Assembly: GCA_964482135.1 (NCBI GenBank)
Contig: CAYZWF010000005.1
Location: forward strand, 7,687 to 71,686
DNA from: UBA11136 sp964482135
Lineage (GTDB): Bacteria > Pseudomonadota > Alphaproteobacteria > UBA11136
Direction: 5' to 3'
Length of the DNA: 64,000 nucleotides
Positions within the stretch are counted from its first letter, which is position 1, and the number at the start of each line of letters is the position of its first letter. This document shows positions 63,016 through 64,000 of this stretch, one piece after another. The notes under the pieces are model-generated. The model worked only from the letters and a program-made list of their open reading frames with translations. It did no database searches and was not told where the DNA came from. Position numbers and translations under genes: made by a program.

Positions 63016-63588
63016 TGTCAGGGCCTCGGCGATGGGCGGCCCCTCGCCGCTTTCGTCACAGAACAGCAGCCGCCGTTCAGGATTCCAGTTGTCGAGCAGC
63101 GATTTGAGTTTCTCCGCTCCGCGCACCTCTGGCACATTCATGCGCTCGGTCTGCTGCGCCGCCGAGACGCAGCGCGCATGCAGGTGCGGCCCGTTGACCC
63201 GCCGCACCACCGTATGGCGCGTGATCACCGGCCGCAGTTCGGCGACCCCCAGCTCGGTGGCCTTTTCCACCAGGAAATCCAATCGCGCCCGTTTCAGTAT
63301 GGCGAACACCAGCCATAAATCCGGCGGGTCAGCCTGGGGGCGCAGTTGTTCCACCGCCTCGAGCGTGGCTTCACCGCCGCCACCGGGTTGCAGCCGCGCC
63401 AGCCATTCACCGTGGCGGCCGTTAAACAGGATCACCTCTCCGCCCATATCCAGACGCAGAACGTTGCGCAGATAGTGGGACTGGGGCTGGTCCGCCGCCA
63501 CCACCGCCTGCGCGGCGAGATCATCCTCCACATAGAGACGGGTGCGGGGCCGCTGTTGGGCCGTTTCCGGGTTATCCTTTTGCGTCAC
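63016..63588 (-). pseudogene. Truncated rsmE copy
   Basis: The first about 190 codons of rsmE, cut at 63016 before the SAM-binding knot. The part nearest the break differs from the intact gene (KSLLDNWNPERRLLFCDE against KSALENWPPGRWLLFCDE) but keeps frame and sensible residues, as a related allele would; the remainder is identical. Without the SPOUT knot it should be inactive. Confidence 0.9.
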
Positions 63589-63676
63589 TGTTTTTGCCTT
63601 CCCTGTAGCCGGCGCTTGCCCCTAGAGTCTTTCTGGCCCCAAGATTACCCCAACAACCCCGGCGTAGAAACATCAC

Positions 63677-64000
63677 ATGGCGGATCAGCACCATCAAAGC
63701 GGTGACATGGAGGCGGGCGGCTGGATCGACCGTTATGCGCCCGGTCCCGTCCGGCCTTATCTGCGGCTGATGCGGCTCGACCGCCCCATCGGCGTGTGGC
63801 TGTTGCTGTTGCCCTGTTGGTGGGGGCTGGCGCTTGCCGGAGCGGGCATGGATGAGGCGCGGTTGTTCGTCCTCTTCGCCATCGGCGCGGTGATCATGCG
63901 CGGCGCCGGATGCACCATCAACGACATGATCGACCGCGAAATCGACGCCCAGGTGGCGCGCACCGCCACCCGGCCCCTGGCCTCGGGCGAGGTCAGCCTG
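63677..64000 (+). CDS. ubiA: 4-hydroxybenzoate polyprenyltransferase (5' part, runs off the right edge)
   Basis: 108 residues visible. UbiA attaches the polyprenyl tail to 4-hydroxybenzoate in ubiquinone synthesis at the inner membrane. MRLDRPIGVWLLLLPCWWGLAL is the first helix region and the catalytic NDMIDREIDAQVARTATRPLASG (Asp-rich) follows. This is the intact copy; the first 78 codons are duplicated at 62781. It is divergent from rsmE. Confidence 0.93.
   Translation, partial: MADQHHQSGDMEAGGWIDRYAPGPVRPYLRLMRLDRPIGVWLLLLPCWWGLALAGAGMDEARLFVLFAIGAVIMRGAGCTINDMIDREIDAQVARTATRPLASGEVSL

Larger units (their letters stand above)
62121..63911. repeat. 896-bp tandem direct duplication across rsmE-ubiA
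   Basis: Copy 1 (about 62121-63015) and copy 2 (about 63017-63911) align without gaps at an offset of 896. In the first 167 bases I count 19 differences; from 62288 on, about 728 bases look identical. The join is at 63015-63017. It leaves full rsmE, truncated ubiA, truncated rsmE and ubiA in that order, the layout expected of a tandem duplication. Confidence 0.85.

Overview
The window is GC-rich DNA from an alphaproteobacterium, most like the Rhodospirillales. The signs are a CcrM-type adenine methyltransferase with GANTC sites at its promoter, a GTTC-N7-GTTC LexA box, an F0 operon (atpI-B-E-b'-b) separate from F1, the alphaproteobacterial cytochrome oxidase order coxB-coxA-ctaB-coxF-ctaG-coxC-DUF983-surf1, a plant-type glutamate-cysteine ligase and a partial flagellin-like gene at the left edge. 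The cell is aerobic, respires with an aa3-type oxidase, makes ubiquinone and is probably motile.

Layout. 0-9 kb: flagellin-like gene, GDP-fucose genes (gmd-fcl), a PodJ-like coiled-coil protein, ispE with a TPR lipoprotein, and ETF-ubiquinone oxidoreductase. 8.7-21.2 kb: a uracil-DNA glycosylase, slt-moaB, a small membrane-protein gene broken by a 263-bp MITE, a pair of sugar-transfer genes, a LexA-controlled radical SAM gene, a CPA2 antiporter with rnhB, ccrM, and a PepSY/PhoP/PhoQ-like sensing unit. 21.2-32.5 kb: mutY, a DciA-like gene, dsbA-like, smc, the F0 ATP synthase operon, a CDGSH protein, thrB and rnhA. 32.5-36.1 kb: peroxiredoxin, a DsbD/ScsB-like protein and yqgE. 36.1-38.7 kb: a small accessory patch with two toxin-antitoxin pairs, a cyclic-nucleotide-binding protein and a gene remnant. 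38.7-50.6 kb: GNAT, M16 peptidase, thrC and the cytochrome oxidase operon (minus strand), then tldD. 50.7-60.1 kb: an accessory nitrogen-redox region. 60.1-64 kb: chorismate mutase, gshA, rsmE and ubiA, with an 896-bp tandem duplication across rsmE-ubiA.

The most striking content is at 50.7-60.1 kb. A complete hydroxylamine-oxidation module, haoA (octaheme hydroxylamine dehydrogenase), haoB, cycA (cytochrome c554) and cycB (NapC-like cytochrome cM552), runs on the minus strand in the order known from ammonia-oxidizing bacteria, but with no amoCAB in the window. It is divergent from a MocR-type regulator across a symmetric control region (two -10 boxes, each followed by the same 9-bp half-site). 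A cytochrome P460-like gene and an orphan molybdopterin oxidoreductase lie next to it. Expected electron path: NH2OH to HaoA, to c554, to cM552, to quinone, to the cytochrome oxidase encoded just upstream. Without ammonia monooxygenase this suggests detoxification or auxiliary energy from hydroxylamine.

A second theme is how DNA was gained. The hao-mocR block sits at the 3' end of the chorismate mutase gene and carries a diverged copy of that gene's last 20 codons at its far end. The higBA block sits at the 3' end of a GNAT gene and carries a diverged copy of that gene's last 31 codons. The rsmE-ubiA duplication also contains a stretch that diverges while keeping its reading frame. These may record additive integration of related foreign DNA, or, for rsmE-ubiA, an assembly chimera.
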